Below, piece after piece: positions 22,552-30,970 of a DNA stretch of 51,968 nt. The notes beneath the pieces were generated by a model. The model worked only from the letters and a program-made list of their open reading frames with translations, did not search any database and was not told where the DNA came from. Source of the DNA: Bacteriovoracaceae bacterium (GTDB lineage: Bacteria > Bdellovibrionota > Bacteriovoracia > Bacteriovoracales > Bacteriovoracaceae); assembly GCA_023954635.1 (NCBI GenBank), contig JAGSHI010000009.1:1-51968 (forward strand), read 5' to 3'. Both the position numbers and the translations under genes were made by a program. The first letter of the stretch is position 1. Each line of letters starts with the position of its first letter.

Positions 22552-25332
22552 TTGGATAAAAAACGATTAGTTAAATTAATTTTAATAGGTTTGGGAGGTG
22601 CTTCCCTTATCGGTGTGATTGTTGTCACGAGTGTTATCGCCTATTTTTCCTTTGGTCTCCCTAAAATTTCATCACTGGCTGATTACAACCCTCCAGTGTC
22701 TAGCCAAATTCTTTCAAAAGACGGAACAGTACTAGCCGATATAGGAAAAGAAAAAAGAGAAATTGCGACGATGGAAGAGATTCCTGCAAAAGTTGTAGAT
22801 GCTTTTCTTTCAGCGGAAGATGATAAGTTTTATGAACACAAGGGTGTAGATTATATGGGTGTTCTTAGGGCACTCGTTGTTAATATAAGGGCCGGTCGAG
22901 TTGTTCAGGGTGGTTCAACTATTACTCAACAGGTAGCGAAGTCACTGTTACTTAGTCGTGAACGATCTATTGCTAGAAAAATTAAAGACTTTCTTTTGGC
23001 TCAAAGAATTGAAGAAAAATTTAGTAAAGAAGAAATTTTATTCTTATATCTTAATCAAGTTTACTTGGGCGGTGGTTACTACGGAGTAAAGTCTGCGTTT
23101 CATGGTTATTTTGATAAAGAGTTATCAGAATCGACCATTGCTGAAGCGGCTATGATTGCCGGTCTTCTTGTGGCCCCAGGGAAATATAGTCCCTATATAA
23201 ACCCAGCTTATGCTAAGAGACGTCAAGGTTATGTTCTTAAAAGACTTTACGCTACGAAAAAGATAACTCGCGAAGAGTACGAAGCTGCTCTTCTCGAAAA
23301 GACTAAATTTAGAATTAGAAAACCTGGAAAGTTTAAAGCAGGATATTTTACTGATTGGGTTAGGCAAAGAGTTATCAGTTTAGTTGGTGAGGAAAATTTT
23401 CTTGTTAACGGATATAAAGTTGAAACAACTTTAGACTGGAAGTTACAACAAGTAGCCGAAAAAGCAGTAAAAGATGGAGTAAAGGGAATTGATAAGAGGC
23501 AAGGCTTTTCTGGACCGATTGGTAGGATTGAAAGCGAAGACGATTTAACTGCTCATGAGATCGAATTTAGAAAAAATATTTATTCTGGAACATCAACTTA
23601 TTTCACAATTAACGAAAACAATATCAAAGAATACGAGATTTCTTTTAGTCGTGATGAATTCGATAAAATAAAGTTAAAAGAATCTGAAATTCGTGAGGAA
23701 ATGAAATCTAAGAATTTCCGAGCCGGATTAAATTCAAATGATCCTCTTTATCCATTTATTAAAAAAGATGAAATGTATAAAGCGGTTGTCCTAGATACGA
23801 ATAGAAAAGGACGAATAATTTATGTTTCCATCGGAGGTGTTATAGGTATTATCCCTTACTCTGGATTTCGATGGGCCCATGAAAGATCAATTACAGGAGA
23901 GAGACAATTTTATCCATATATAAAAGACCCCAATCAAGTAGTAAAAAAGGGCGATGTTGTTTGGGTAACTGTTGAAAAGAGAAGTGCGAATTATAAAATG
24001 CTCGCCGATAAGTCACTCATTGAAAGACTGAATAAGATTAAAAATAAAAAACTGAAAGCATTAATTAAAAAGCAAAAGTTTATACATTGTAAATTAGATC
24101 AAGATCCCATCGCACAAGGGGCCTTGGTTTCAATTGATCCATTTACTGGTGATGTCCATGCCTTTGTCGGTGGAGCCGATTTTGCTAAGTCTCAATTTAA
24201 TAGGGCCATTCAATCTAAGAGACAACCTGGATCCTCCTTCAAGCCTATTTTGTTTGCAGCCGGATTAGAGAAAAGCTTTACTCCAGCTTCAGTCATTATT
24301 GATAGCCCAGAGGCCCTCGGTGGAGTTGATTCTAGTTTAAACTGGAAGCCTCGAAATTATGATGGAAAGTTTAAAGGTCCAATCACGTTTAGAAACTCTC
24401 TAGAGCAATCTCGAAATGTTCCGACCATTAAAATTGCAGACAGAATCACAGTTCCTGGAATATTTGAATTTTCTAAAAGAATTGGTTTCAATGCTGAGTT
24501 GGATCCGGACCTAAGTGTGTCTCTCGGTTCATTTGGTGTGACTCTAATGGATATTGTCGCAACTTATTCAATTTTTCCTAATGGTGGAAAGAGGGTTTAT
24601 CCAAAAACAATTACAAAAATTACTGATAGAAATGGAAAGCAGTATTTCATTGAAGAAATCCCAACACAAAAAGAAGAAGGTGAGGAGATAGTAGAAGGAC
24701 AGGCCGATGTCACACCTTCTCCAACACCTGAAGAAACTCAAAAAGTTGAAGAGGGATCTGAAATAGTCGCGCAAGAGGAAGTGAAGGAAGAAAATCCTTT
24801 TACCAAAGATTTAACTGGTGATCAGGTTTACGATGAAAGGTTAGCCTATATTATGACTAATCTTTTAAGGGGAGTTGTTCTTCACGGAACAGGTCGAGGC
24901 GCTAGATCCGTTAGTACATTTCTTGGTGGCAAGACTGGTACAACGAACTCGTATGTAGACGCCTGGTTCTTAGGCTTTAGTTCAAACCTTGTTACCGGTG
25001 TGTGGACGGGTTTTGATGACAATAAAACTCTAGGTTGGGGAGAAACTGGAGCAAAGTCTGCTCTTCCTATCTGGAAAGATTTTATGTCGGCAGGACTTAA
25101 AAAGTTTGGCGAATACGACTTTAAAATCCCTCGCGGAATCATAAATGTTTTAATCGACAAGGAAACTGGAGATCTCGCGAGATCAAGCCAGAAAAATGCC
25201 TTTATGGAGGCCTTCGTTGAAGGAACTGAGCCTGGATTAGAAAAAAATACGAATATCTTACCAAATCAGTCTGACTCGAATGACACAAGTACCCAAATAT
25301 TCGAGGAAGATGATTATTTTAATAATCAATAA
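22552..25332 (+). CDS. mrcA: Class A penicillin-binding protein (PBP1A type)
   Basis: 926 residues, TTG start. One N-terminal membrane anchor (about 7-33). Glycosyltransferase domain: AEDDKFYEHKG with catalytic Glu89, then QGGSTITQQVAKSLLL and YLNQVYLGGGYYGV. Transpeptidase domain: QPGSSFKP with nucleophile Ser561 and Lys564, SRN 620-622, and GGKTGTTN with KTG 794-796. All active-site motifs are intact, so it should both polymerise and crosslink peptidoglycan in the periplasm. Residues 702-748, between SRN and KTG, form a Glu/Pro-rich low-complexity insert. An OB-like extra domain (about 310-500) fits PBP1A. It is likely co-transcribed with the upstream lipoprotein. Confidence 0.95.
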   Translation: MDKKRLVKLILIGLGGASLIGVIVVTSVIAYFSFGLPKISSLADYNPPVSSQILSKDGTVLADIGKEKREIATMEEIPAKVVDAFLSAEDDKFYEHKGVDYMGVLRALVVNIRAGRVVQGGSTITQQVAKSLLLSRERSIARKIKDFLLAQRIEEKFSKEEILFLYLNQVYLGGGYYGVKSAFHGYFDKELSESTIAEAAMIAGLLVAPGKYSPYINPAYAKRRQGYVLKRLYATKKITREEYEAALLEKTKFRIRKPGKFKAGYFTDWVRQRVISLVGEENFLVNGYKVETTLDWKLQQVAEKAVKDGVKGIDKRQGFSGPIGRIESEDDLTAHEIEFRKNIYSGTSTYFTINENNIKEYEISFSRDEFDKIKLKESEIREEMKSKNFRAGLNSNDPLYPFIKKDEMYKAVVLDTNRKGRIIYVSIGGVIGIIPYSGFRWAHERSITGERQFYPYIKDPNQVVKKGDVVWVTVEKRSANYKMLADKSLIERLNKIKNKKLKALIKKQKFIHCKLDQDPIAQGALVSIDPFTGDVHAFVGGADFAKSQFNRAIQSKRQPGSSFKPILFAAGLEKSFTPASVIIDSPEALGGVDSSLNWKPRNYDGKFKGPITFRNSLEQSRNVPTIKIADRITVPGIFEFSKRIGFNAELDPDLSVSLGSFGVTLMDIVATYSIFPNGGKRVYPKTITKITDRNGKQYFIEEIPTQKEEGEEIVEGQADVTPSPTPEETQKVEEGSEIVAQEEVKEENPFTKDLTGDQVYDERLAYIMTNLLRGVVLHGTGRGARSVSTFLGGKTGTTNSYVDAWFLGFSSNLVTGVWTGFDDNKTLGWGETGAKSALPIWKDFMSAGLKKFGEYDFKIPRGIINVLIDKETGDLARSSQKNAFMEAFVEGTEPGLEKNTNILPNQSDSNDTSTQIFEEDDYFNNQ

Positions 25333-25392
25333 TCCCTTTAATAAAATCCTTAAAATGCCGATGAGTTCTTGAGTACGAATTGAATCTCAAGG

Positions 25393-26382
25393 ATGGATAC
25401 CAGTTTGAAAACAGTTAACCCAGTCGGGCTAAATTTCAAAACTATATATAAACACTTACCATGGGTGGCCCTGGTTGTGTCGTTCTTCGTCCATATCCTA
25501 ATGCTTCCAGTTAAATTTAAGATCAATACAGTATTTGATCTCCAGGAAAGAAAGGCCCCTGAGGTTCTCAGGATTAAACTTCGTTCAAAACCGGCCATAA
25601 ATGAAAATGCTAAGCAAATTGTAAATACTGAGCAAAAGGGCAAGAAAATTAAGCCAAAGGATGCCAAGTTTCTTGGTAAAGCTAACCAAACATTTGATCG
25701 CCAAACAGTTGCTAAATCTAACGGTTCTTTTAAGGTTGCCGGGATGGGGATTAGAAAGGGTGCTGAGATACAGAAAACTTCTGTGAAGAAGGGATTGGAA
25801 AAACAGCTCGAGAAGGCCCGCAAAGTGGCTAAGAAAAAAGTAAAGAAAACGCCTGTTACTATGAAGAGGGCTAAAATCAACTTTCAAGACCTAGCTAAGG
25901 CCCAAAAACACTCTATGAAGGAGATGATGAATCCTTCAAGACAATTGGCCTCTAAGGGGCTCATGAATGGAGCGAGAGGTAAGACTGGTCTTGCTAAGAA
26001 CAACGACTTTATTGAAGACCTACCATTAGGTGATATGACGAACCTGAATACTATTGAATATAAGTATTACGGTTTTTATCACAGAATAAGACAAAAGCTT
26101 GAGCAGTACTGGGGAAGAAACCTTCAACAAAAAGCGCGAGCTATTTACAGTACAGGAAGAAGACTTCCGGCCAGTGAAAACAAAATAACCTCTCTTCGTA
26201 TTACTCTCGATAACATGGGTAACATTGTTGATGTTTGGGTTAAAAGTACAAGTGGTATTAAAGAACTAGATGATGCCGCTATTGAGGCCTTTAATGAGGC
26301 TGGTCCTTTCCCTAACCCTCCTAAGGGTATGATGAAAAATGGACAGGCCATGATCGAATGGGGCTTCGTCGTAAAAGGTTAA
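25393..26382 (+). CDS. TonB-like/energy-transducer C-terminal domain protein
   Basis: 329 residues. One N-terminal membrane segment (WVALVVSFFVHILMLPV, about 24-40), a long basic Lys-rich periplasmic linker (about 65-210), and a C-terminal TonB-type domain: HRIRQKLEQYWGRN and SLRITLDNMGNIVDVWVK, then LDDAAIEAFNEAGPFPNPP. Such proteins bridge inner-membrane energy complexes to outer-membrane partners; related ones serve in gliding or Tol-like systems of delta-type bacteria. No ExbB/ExbD lies nearby. ATG start has AAGG directly against it, and the in-frame TTG at 25405 has AAGGATGG seven bases before it, so the start could be four codons later. Confidence 0.83.
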   Translation: MDTSLKTVNPVGLNFKTIYKHLPWVALVVSFFVHILMLPVKFKINTVFDLQERKAPEVLRIKLRSKPAINENAKQIVNTEQKGKKIKPKDAKFLGKANQTFDRQTVAKSNGSFKVAGMGIRKGAEIQKTSVKKGLEKQLEKARKVAKKKVKKTPVTMKRAKINFQDLAKAQKHSMKEMMNPSRQLASKGLMNGARGKTGLAKNNDFIEDLPLGDMTNLNTIEYKYYGFYHRIRQKLEQYWGRNLQQKARAIYSTGRRLPASENKITSLRITLDNMGNIVDVWVKSTSGIKELDDAAIEAFNEAGPFPNPPKGMMKNGQAMIEWGFVVKG

Positions 26383-26469
26383 CCTTATAATTCCCTAAAT
26401 TGATTTTGAAGTCGTCGAGCTTCATTATATAACCTGCGACGTAATAGCTGAAAAAATTTGAGTTTGTTT

Positions 26470-26769
26470 TTAGTGATTCGTTTGAGTCTTAAGAAGTTCT
26501 TTGAGTTTTCCAATACCTTCCATCATTACATAATCAGTCCAAACAGAGTCGAGTTCTCTAACTGTTTCTATGAGTTGCATTGCCGCTTGATCGTTGCTGA
26601 TGTTTTGTGTTTCAGCAAGATGATTAATGGCAACTGTAAGTGCATTGATTGCAGGATTGTTACACGCCTTAGAAAGTCGTTGCTCGTAAGAGCTATCGAT
26701 TTTTTTCTCTTTGCTTTTAATTATAGCAGTGTTGAGAAGTTGAACAGATTCCTGATTGTCAGTCATCAT
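26470..26769 (-). CDS. Hypothetical protein, 99 residues
   Basis: I do not recognise this family. The product is soluble, helical-looking and slightly acidic (ESVQLLNTAIIKSKEKKIDS; AINALTVAINHLAETQNISN), with a sensible composition and no signal peptide. The overlapping plus-strand frame is Cys/Phe/His-rich and looks like an antisense shadow. Two ATG codons (26769, 26766) could start it; AGGA lies about 13 bases upstream, further than usual. An unusual A-tract region lies about 110 bases upstream. Convergent with the TonB-like gene. Confidence 0.6.
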   Translation of the reverse strand: MMTDNQESVQLLNTAIIKSKEKKIDSSYEQRLSKACNNPAINALTVAINHLAETQNISNDQAAMQLIETVRELDSVWTDYVMMEGIGKLKELLKTQTNH

Positions 26770-27084
26770 CGTTGGTTTATTTCCTATTGGATTAGATGTT
26801 TGAACGAAGGGCAGTATGCGTCCTTAAATGTTTTTCGTAAAGTAAAATTATTCGAATGAGACCAAAAAATTATTATATTTTTCACATAAAAAAAAACCAA
26901 AAAAAGTTTTTTTAAAAAAGTTTGTAAGTGCCTATTGAATCATAAAAAAAAAGTTTGACTTCCAAAAAAGATTTTTTTTTTCAGGGTTTGAACTTTTTGC
27001 TTGCAATGGTGGAAGTGTATTTAAAGCCCGCCAAGTAAGGATTTAACGGGCTTTCAAGTGTTTCGTTAAAAGAATGTAATAATT
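26770..27084. other. Gene-free interval with phased A/T tracts
   Basis: No credible gene in these 315 bases. 26888-26981 is packed with A- and T-runs of six to ten bases whose centres are about ten bases apart in places, typical of curved DNA. It is followed by a promoter-like TTGCTT-17-TTTAAA (26997-27025, plus) and then a hairpin 27023-27054. Between them they may form an upstream activating region for the minus-strand gene, or a short plus-strand RNA. Confidence 0.5.
27023..27054 (-). terminator. Possible terminator after gcvH
   Basis: Stem AAAGCCCG (27023-27030) / CGGGCTTT (27047-27054) with a 16-base loop, 31 bases past the gcvH stop. The following T-run on the minus strand is short, so termination may be partial. 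Confidence 0.45.
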
Positions 27085-27471
27085 TTATTCTTGATTGGCA
27101 CAAACTTCTAGATAAGCTGGTGCGTCTAAAAGTTCGGATAACTCATCCGTATTTTTTATTTTTATTTTGATCATCCATGAATCATAAGGAGCTTGGTTAC
27201 ATAACTCAGGTTGATCAACCAGCTCTTGATTGGCCTCGACAATTGTTCCACTTAGAGGGGTGTATAAATCACTCACAGACTTAATTGATTCAACGACTCC
27301 AAACGGAGATTCTTTGTCTAAATCAGTGTCAATTTCAGGGAGCTCAACAAATACGATGTCACCAAGGCTTTCCTGAGCAAAATCTGTGATGCCTACCGTT
27401 GCAATATCTCCATCTACTTTGATCCACTCATGTTCTTTTGTGTACTTAAGCTCTTCTGGTGTATTTGCCAT
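27085..27471 (-). CDS. gcvH: Glycine cleavage system H protein
   Basis: 128 residues, the usual length. The lipoylation site ESIKSVSDLYTPLSG is intact with Lys64, and YTKEHEWIKVDGDIATVGIT and FAQESLGDIVFVELP are typical. GcvH carries the aminomethyl group on lipoate between the P, T and L proteins. ATG has GGAGGA upstream and shares one base with the gcvT stop, so the two are coupled. gcvP is not adjacent; downstream is an unrelated small gene. Confidence 0.97.
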   Translation of the reverse strand: MANTPEELKYTKEHEWIKVDGDIATVGITDFAQESLGDIVFVELPEIDTDLDKESPFGVVESIKSVSDLYTPLSGTIVEANQELVDQPELCNQAPYDSWMIKIKIKNTDELSELLDAPAYLEVCANQE

Positions 27472-28547
27472 TATTTATGTCCTCCACTTACGAAGGCCTT
27501 AGTCGTTCTTTCGGCTTCGTATTTTCTGTTTCGTATATTAACGAATAGCTTCGTTTGCTTTAAATCAATTGCGTGATTGATATGGGCCAGCGCGATTCCT
27601 TTGCCTAGAACTACTGACATAGTGCCGGAGGTTACGTGCCCAATTGCTTCACCAGCTTCATTTTCAACTACATAGCCTTCTCTGGGAATACCTTTATCTA
27701 GAATAATCTTGGCGAGTTTAAATTTTGGGCTGTAATTTTCTAGTGCGGCCTTTCCAATGAAATTTTGTTTAGACATTTTCACGGTCCATTTTAGCGCGCT
27801 GTCTAGTGGAGTGACTTCATCGTGAATTTCATGGCCGTAAAGAGGATAGCAAACTTCAAGCCTAAGAACATCTCTGGCGGCAAGACCGCAAGGAGTAACA
27901 TTTTTTTCGAGAAGTCTGTCCCAAAGTTGTTCAACAAATTCGTGATTGCAAAAAATTTCAAATCCATCTTCACCAGTGTAACCAGTTCGGGCCAAGATAA
28001 TATGTTCAGAATTTAAATTGGTTTCTTTAATTGAGTAATAAGGAAACTCATCAGAATCTAAAAGTTCAAGAGACCGTAAGACTTCTTCTGTCTTTGGACC
28101 TTGAACTGCCAAGAGCGACCAATTGTCAGAATCATTTTTGAGGGAAACATTGAAGCCTTCAGTCTTTGATGAAATCCAGTTCCAGTCTTTTTCAATATTT
28201 GCAGCATTGACGCAAATGAGAACTCTTTCATCTCCAAGCTTGTAGGCAATGAGATCATCAATAACAGTTCCATTGTCTCGGCAAAGTGGAGAGTAAACTG
28301 CTTTTAGCGCTCCAGCTCCAGAAAAATCATTAGTCATTATATGATCAACAAACTTGTGAGCATCTGGACCTTCAACGAAAAACTCGCCCATATGGCTCAC
28401 ATCAAAAACACCGACATTTTCTCTAACAGCAATAACTTCTTCTTTGACCGAAGTGTACTGAATTGGCATTTCAAATCCAGCAAAGGGTGCCATTTTAGCT
28501 TTTAGTTCAAGGTGTTTTGCATGAAGTGAGGTAGTAAGATTGCTCAT
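27471..28547 (-). CDS. gcvT: Glycine cleavage T protein (aminomethyltransferase)
   Basis: 358 residues from the ATG at 28547. An in-frame TTG at 28562 overlaps the GGAG ribosome site (28561-28558), so ATG is preferred. Strong GcvT blocks: HLELKAKMAPFAGFEMPIQY, GVFDVSHMGEF, ILARTGYTGEDGFEIFC and GLAARDVLRLEVCYPLYGHE (folate-binding region with the key Asp in AARD). It transfers the methylene group to tetrahydrofolate, making methylene-THF and ammonia. It follows folD by 26 bases, which uses the same methylene-THF pool. Confidence 0.96.
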   Translation of the reverse strand: MSNLTTSLHAKHLELKAKMAPFAGFEMPIQYTSVKEEVIAVRENVGVFDVSHMGEFFVEGPDAHKFVDHIMTNDFSGAGALKAVYSPLCRDNGTVIDDLIAYKLGDERVLICVNAANIEKDWNWISSKTEGFNVSLKNDSDNWSLLAVQGPKTEEVLRSLELLDSDEFPYYSIKETNLNSEHIILARTGYTGEDGFEIFCNHEFVEQLWDRLLEKNVTPCGLAARDVLRLEVCYPLYGHEIHDEVTPLDSALKWTVKMSKQNFIGKAALENYSPKFKLAKIILDKGIPREGYVVENEAGEAIGHVTSGTMSVVLGKGIALAHINHAIDLKQTKLFVNIRNRKYEAERTTKAFVSGGHK

Positions 28548-28573
28548 CTCTATGATCTCCAAAAATTTGCGAA

Positions 28574-29437
28574 TTACTTGTATAAGCTCTTTTCAGCTGC
28601 TTGTAAAAGGTTTTGGGCCAAGGAGAGAATTGTCATTGGACCCACTCCTCCAGGCACTGGGGTTATTGCTTTGCAGTGTTCGAGTACGTCTTCGCGGTCA
28701 ATATCTCCGCAAAGTTTTCCGTCACTGTCGTGGTTCATGCCAACGTCGATAAGAACTTGGTTACCATCTTGGTTTAAAAATTCTTTATTTAAAAATTTGG
28801 CCTTGCCCACCGCGGAAACAATAATATCGGCTCCCATTGTGTGGGCCTTAAGATCTTTGGTTCTGCTGTGGCAAATCGTTGCGGTGGCATTTTTGTTGAT
28901 CATCATCAATGTCATGGGCTTTCCAACGATCATACTTCTGCCAATAACCACGACATTCTTTCCTTCAAGGCTTTCCCCGTAATGTTCAAGCATCGTAATA
29001 ATGCCTTTGGGTGTGCAGGGAAGAAGTGCATTTTCCTCATCTCCGTGAAGGAGCATATTGAGATTGTCTTTATGAAATCCGTCGACATCTTTTTCTGGTG
29101 GGATGAGATTTCCAACATCTATATGCTTTAATTGAGAAGGAAGTGGGAGTTGAATAAAGCAGCCGTGAACAGATTGGTCATTTGAAATTTCTTTGACCTG
29201 CTCCAAAAACTCTTTTTCAGTAATCCCCTCATCCAAGTGGATGATTTCACATAGGGCCTCAAATTTTTCACAGAATTTTTTCTTATTTCTGGTGTAGATC
29301 AGGCTGGCCGGATTATTTCCCACGAGAATAACTTTCATCGAAGGCTCGACACCTTTTTTCTTTAATTCAAGACACTTGTCTTTTAAATAGAGAAGTTGTT
29401 TTTCAACGACAGGCTTGGATTTATAAAGTTCTGTCAT
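28574..29437 (-). CDS. folD: Bifunctional methylene-THF dehydrogenase/cyclohydrolase FolD
   Basis: 287 residues. FolD signatures: LVGNNPASLIYTRNKKKF with the catalytic Tyr and Lys, CFIQLPLPSQL, PPEKDVDGFHKDNL, NVVVIGRSMIVGKPM (NADP site) and ITPVPGGVGPMTI. It interconverts methylene-THF and formyl-THF in the cytoplasm. It heads a folD-gcvT-gcvH operon that links glycine breakdown to one-carbon units. ATG has AGGA upstream. No glycine riboswitch is apparent before it. Confidence 0.97.
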   Translation of the reverse strand: MTELYKSKPVVEKQLLYLKDKCLELKKKGVEPSMKVILVGNNPASLIYTRNKKKFCEKFEALCEIIHLDEGITEKEFLEQVKEISNDQSVHGCFIQLPLPSQLKHIDVGNLIPPEKDVDGFHKDNLNMLLHGDEENALLPCTPKGIITMLEHYGESLEGKNVVVIGRSMIVGKPMTLMMINKNATATICHSRTKDLKAHTMGADIIVSAVGKAKFLNKEFLNQDGNQVLIDVGMNHDSDGKLCGDIDREDVLEHCKAITPVPGGVGPMTILSLAQNLLQAAEKSLYK

Positions 29438-29534
29438 AGTCAGAATCCTATGTGATGGTTTGATCCATACTATATAAAGAGGAAGACTTTGCTAAGGACT
29501 TTTCAGAAGACTTTTTAATTGATACACAACGTCT

Positions 29535-29711
29535 ATGATGTTTTACACAGGCTTCGGCCTCCAACTTATAGGTCTCACCGCTGTCACTCTCTGTATGTTC
29601 AGTGGGATGGATAAGGGCCAGTATGGTCAACTCGAGTTTTTACAACTGGTTGGCGGATCCCTCATTTTTTATGTGGGACATTTCTTTCGTGGGAAGGCCA
29701 AAGGTCTTTGA
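29535..29711 (+). CDS. Putative small membrane protein, 58 residues
   Basis: A short plus-strand frame with two hydrophobic segments: GFGLQLIGLTAVTLCMF (residues 6-22) and LQLVGGSLIFYVGHFF (36-51), then a basic end RGKAKGL. This pattern (helix, polar turn, helix, positive tail) is typical of small inner-membrane proteins. ATG codons at 29535 and 29538 are possible starts; no clear Shine-Dalgarno. It ends 46 bases before ruvC. An antisense frame of 60 residues covers the same ground but looks unlike a protein. Family unknown. Confidence 0.5.
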   Translation: MMFYTGFGLQLIGLTAVTLCMFSGMDKGQYGQLEFLQLVGGSLIFYVGHFFRGKAKGL

Positions 29712-29757
29712 CTAATTGGGCGTAGACACTCCTTTTCATCTCGCGTTATTATTTCTT

Positions 29758-30315
29758 ATGATTATTTTGGGTATCGATCCCGGTTCATTAAAAGCAGGTT
29801 ATGGAGTCATTGAACTTCAGGGCCGAAAAATGACTTACATTGATTCGGGAACACTTAAGTACGATTCGAAGCTCGATCTAATGGATAGGCTTGGGCCGAT
29901 TCATGCCAGTGGTATTGAGCTTATCGAAAAATATTCTCCCGAAGAGATATCTATTGAATCTTTAATCTATGTAAAAAGTGTAACTTCATTAGCTAAGCTT
30001 GCTCAGGCAAGGGGTGCGATGATGGCAGCTTTTATGGAAAATTATCAGAGAAGAGTTTTTGAATACTCACCTAATCTGGTAAAGTCATCAGTAACTGGGC
30101 ACGGGCACGCCAATAAAGAAAGTATAGATAAGGCCATATCTATGATGTTTGGAAAAAGGGAATTTACTTCTCACGACGAAACAGATGCTCTGGCCATTGC
30201 CGTTTGTCATGCATTGAACAGGAACGTTCAAAAGAAAACAGCAAACAACACACACAAAGCTTTTAGTGGGGGCCGCTCACTAAAACAAGTATTTTCGAGA
30301 GGGTTTGAAAAATGA
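29758..30315 (+). CDS. ruvC: Holliday junction resolvase RuvC
   Basis: 185 residues from the ATG at 29758, which gives the canonical start MIILGIDPGSLKAGYGVIE; an in-frame TTG at 29716 would add an atypical 14 residues. Catalytic acids are visible: Asp7 in GIDPG, Glu67 in ISIESLIY, and the Asp pair in HDETDALAIAVCHALN. RuvC cuts four-way junctions brought by RuvAB. The stop overlaps the ruvA ATG by four bases. The C terminus past residue 160 is basic. Confidence 0.95.
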   Translation: MIILGIDPGSLKAGYGVIELQGRKMTYIDSGTLKYDSKLDLMDRLGPIHASGIELIEKYSPEEISIESLIYVKSVTSLAKLAQARGAMMAAFMENYQRRVFEYSPNLVKSSVTGHGHANKESIDKAISMMFGKREFTSHDETDALAIAVCHALNRNVQKKTANNTHKAFSGGRSLKQVFSRGFEK

Positions 30316-30968
30316 TTGGATTTTTAAACGGTACTGTTGTTTTTAGTGATGGTTACGATCTTATTTTAAACACCAGCACTGGTGTTGGTTATCAAATATT
30401 TTGTCAGCAAGTTTTGGCCGAAGGTTCAAAGGCGAGTCTTTTTATTTCTCACGTTATTAAAGAAGCTTCTCAAGAGCTTTATGGATTTTCTAACCTTAGA
30501 GAGAAAAAACTTTTTGAACTTTTAACAAAAGTAAAAGGTGTTGGTCCTAAGTCTGCTTATTCAATGTTGATGAATCTTGGCGGTGAAAATATTATCAATG
30601 CTGTCATGATGGAAAATAAAGCTCTACTTAAAAAAGCTCCAGGAGTTGGTGAAAAAGCTGCGAGCCAGTTGATCTTAGATTTGAAAGGAAAAATTGCTAA
30701 GGCCAAAATGTATTCTGATGCCATGACAAAATGGGAAGAGGTCACATCTCCTGTTATGACAGAACAAGTAGAATTAACTGTAGCTGAGCCATTAGAAAAA
30801 TCTGAAGTTCAGGTGAACGATAATCAAATCATTCAAGATGCATTGATGGCCTGTAAAGAGTTGGGATTTAGCGAAGATAAAATAATTCCAATCGCTCAAA
30901 AAGTTTTAGCTGAAGCGCAAATTCAAAGAGCTGAACAATTGGTACACCTCGTACTGAAGGAAGTGTAA
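30312..30968 (+). CDS. ruvA: Holliday junction helicase subunit RuvA
   Basis: 218 residues. N-terminal OB fold (MIGFLNGTVVFSDGYDLILN), two helix-hairpin-helix motifs (LLTKVKGVGPKSAYSML and LLKKAPGVGEKAASQLILDL) and a C-terminal domain III (DALMACKELGFSEDKIIPIA) that contacts RuvB. RuvA tetramers hold the Holliday junction square for branch migration. It is coupled to ruvC by an ATGA overlap and to ruvB by a two-base gap. Confidence 0.96.
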   Translation: MIGFLNGTVVFSDGYDLILNTSTGVGYQIFCQQVLAEGSKASLFISHVIKEASQELYGFSNLREKKLFELLTKVKGVGPKSAYSMLMNLGGENIINAVMMENKALLKKAPGVGEKAASQLILDLKGKIAKAKMYSDAMTKWEEVTSPVMTEQVELTVAEPLEKSEVQVNDNQIIQDALMACKELGFSEDKIIPIAQKVLAEAQIQRAEQLVHLVLKEV

Positions 30969-30970
30969 GC

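Noticed and set aside
25350-25887. Minus-strand frames of 176 and 100 residues over the TonB-like gene
   Set aside because: Antisense shadows of a Lys-rich coding region; Phe/Ser/Leu-rich and without ribosome sites.
26458-26859. Plus-strand 133-residue frame
   Set aside because: Rich in Cys, Phe, His and Arg, typical of antisense translation; the minus-strand frame 26470-26769 has a better composition.
29438-29534. Glycine riboswitch upstream of folD-gcvT-gcvH
   Set aside because: The leader is under 100 bases and shows no tandem aptamer-like stems or conserved GGAGAG-type cores.
29448-29630. Minus-strand 60-residue frame
   Set aside because: Composition is unlike a protein, no ribosome site, and it lies antisense to the more plausible small membrane protein at 29535-29711.
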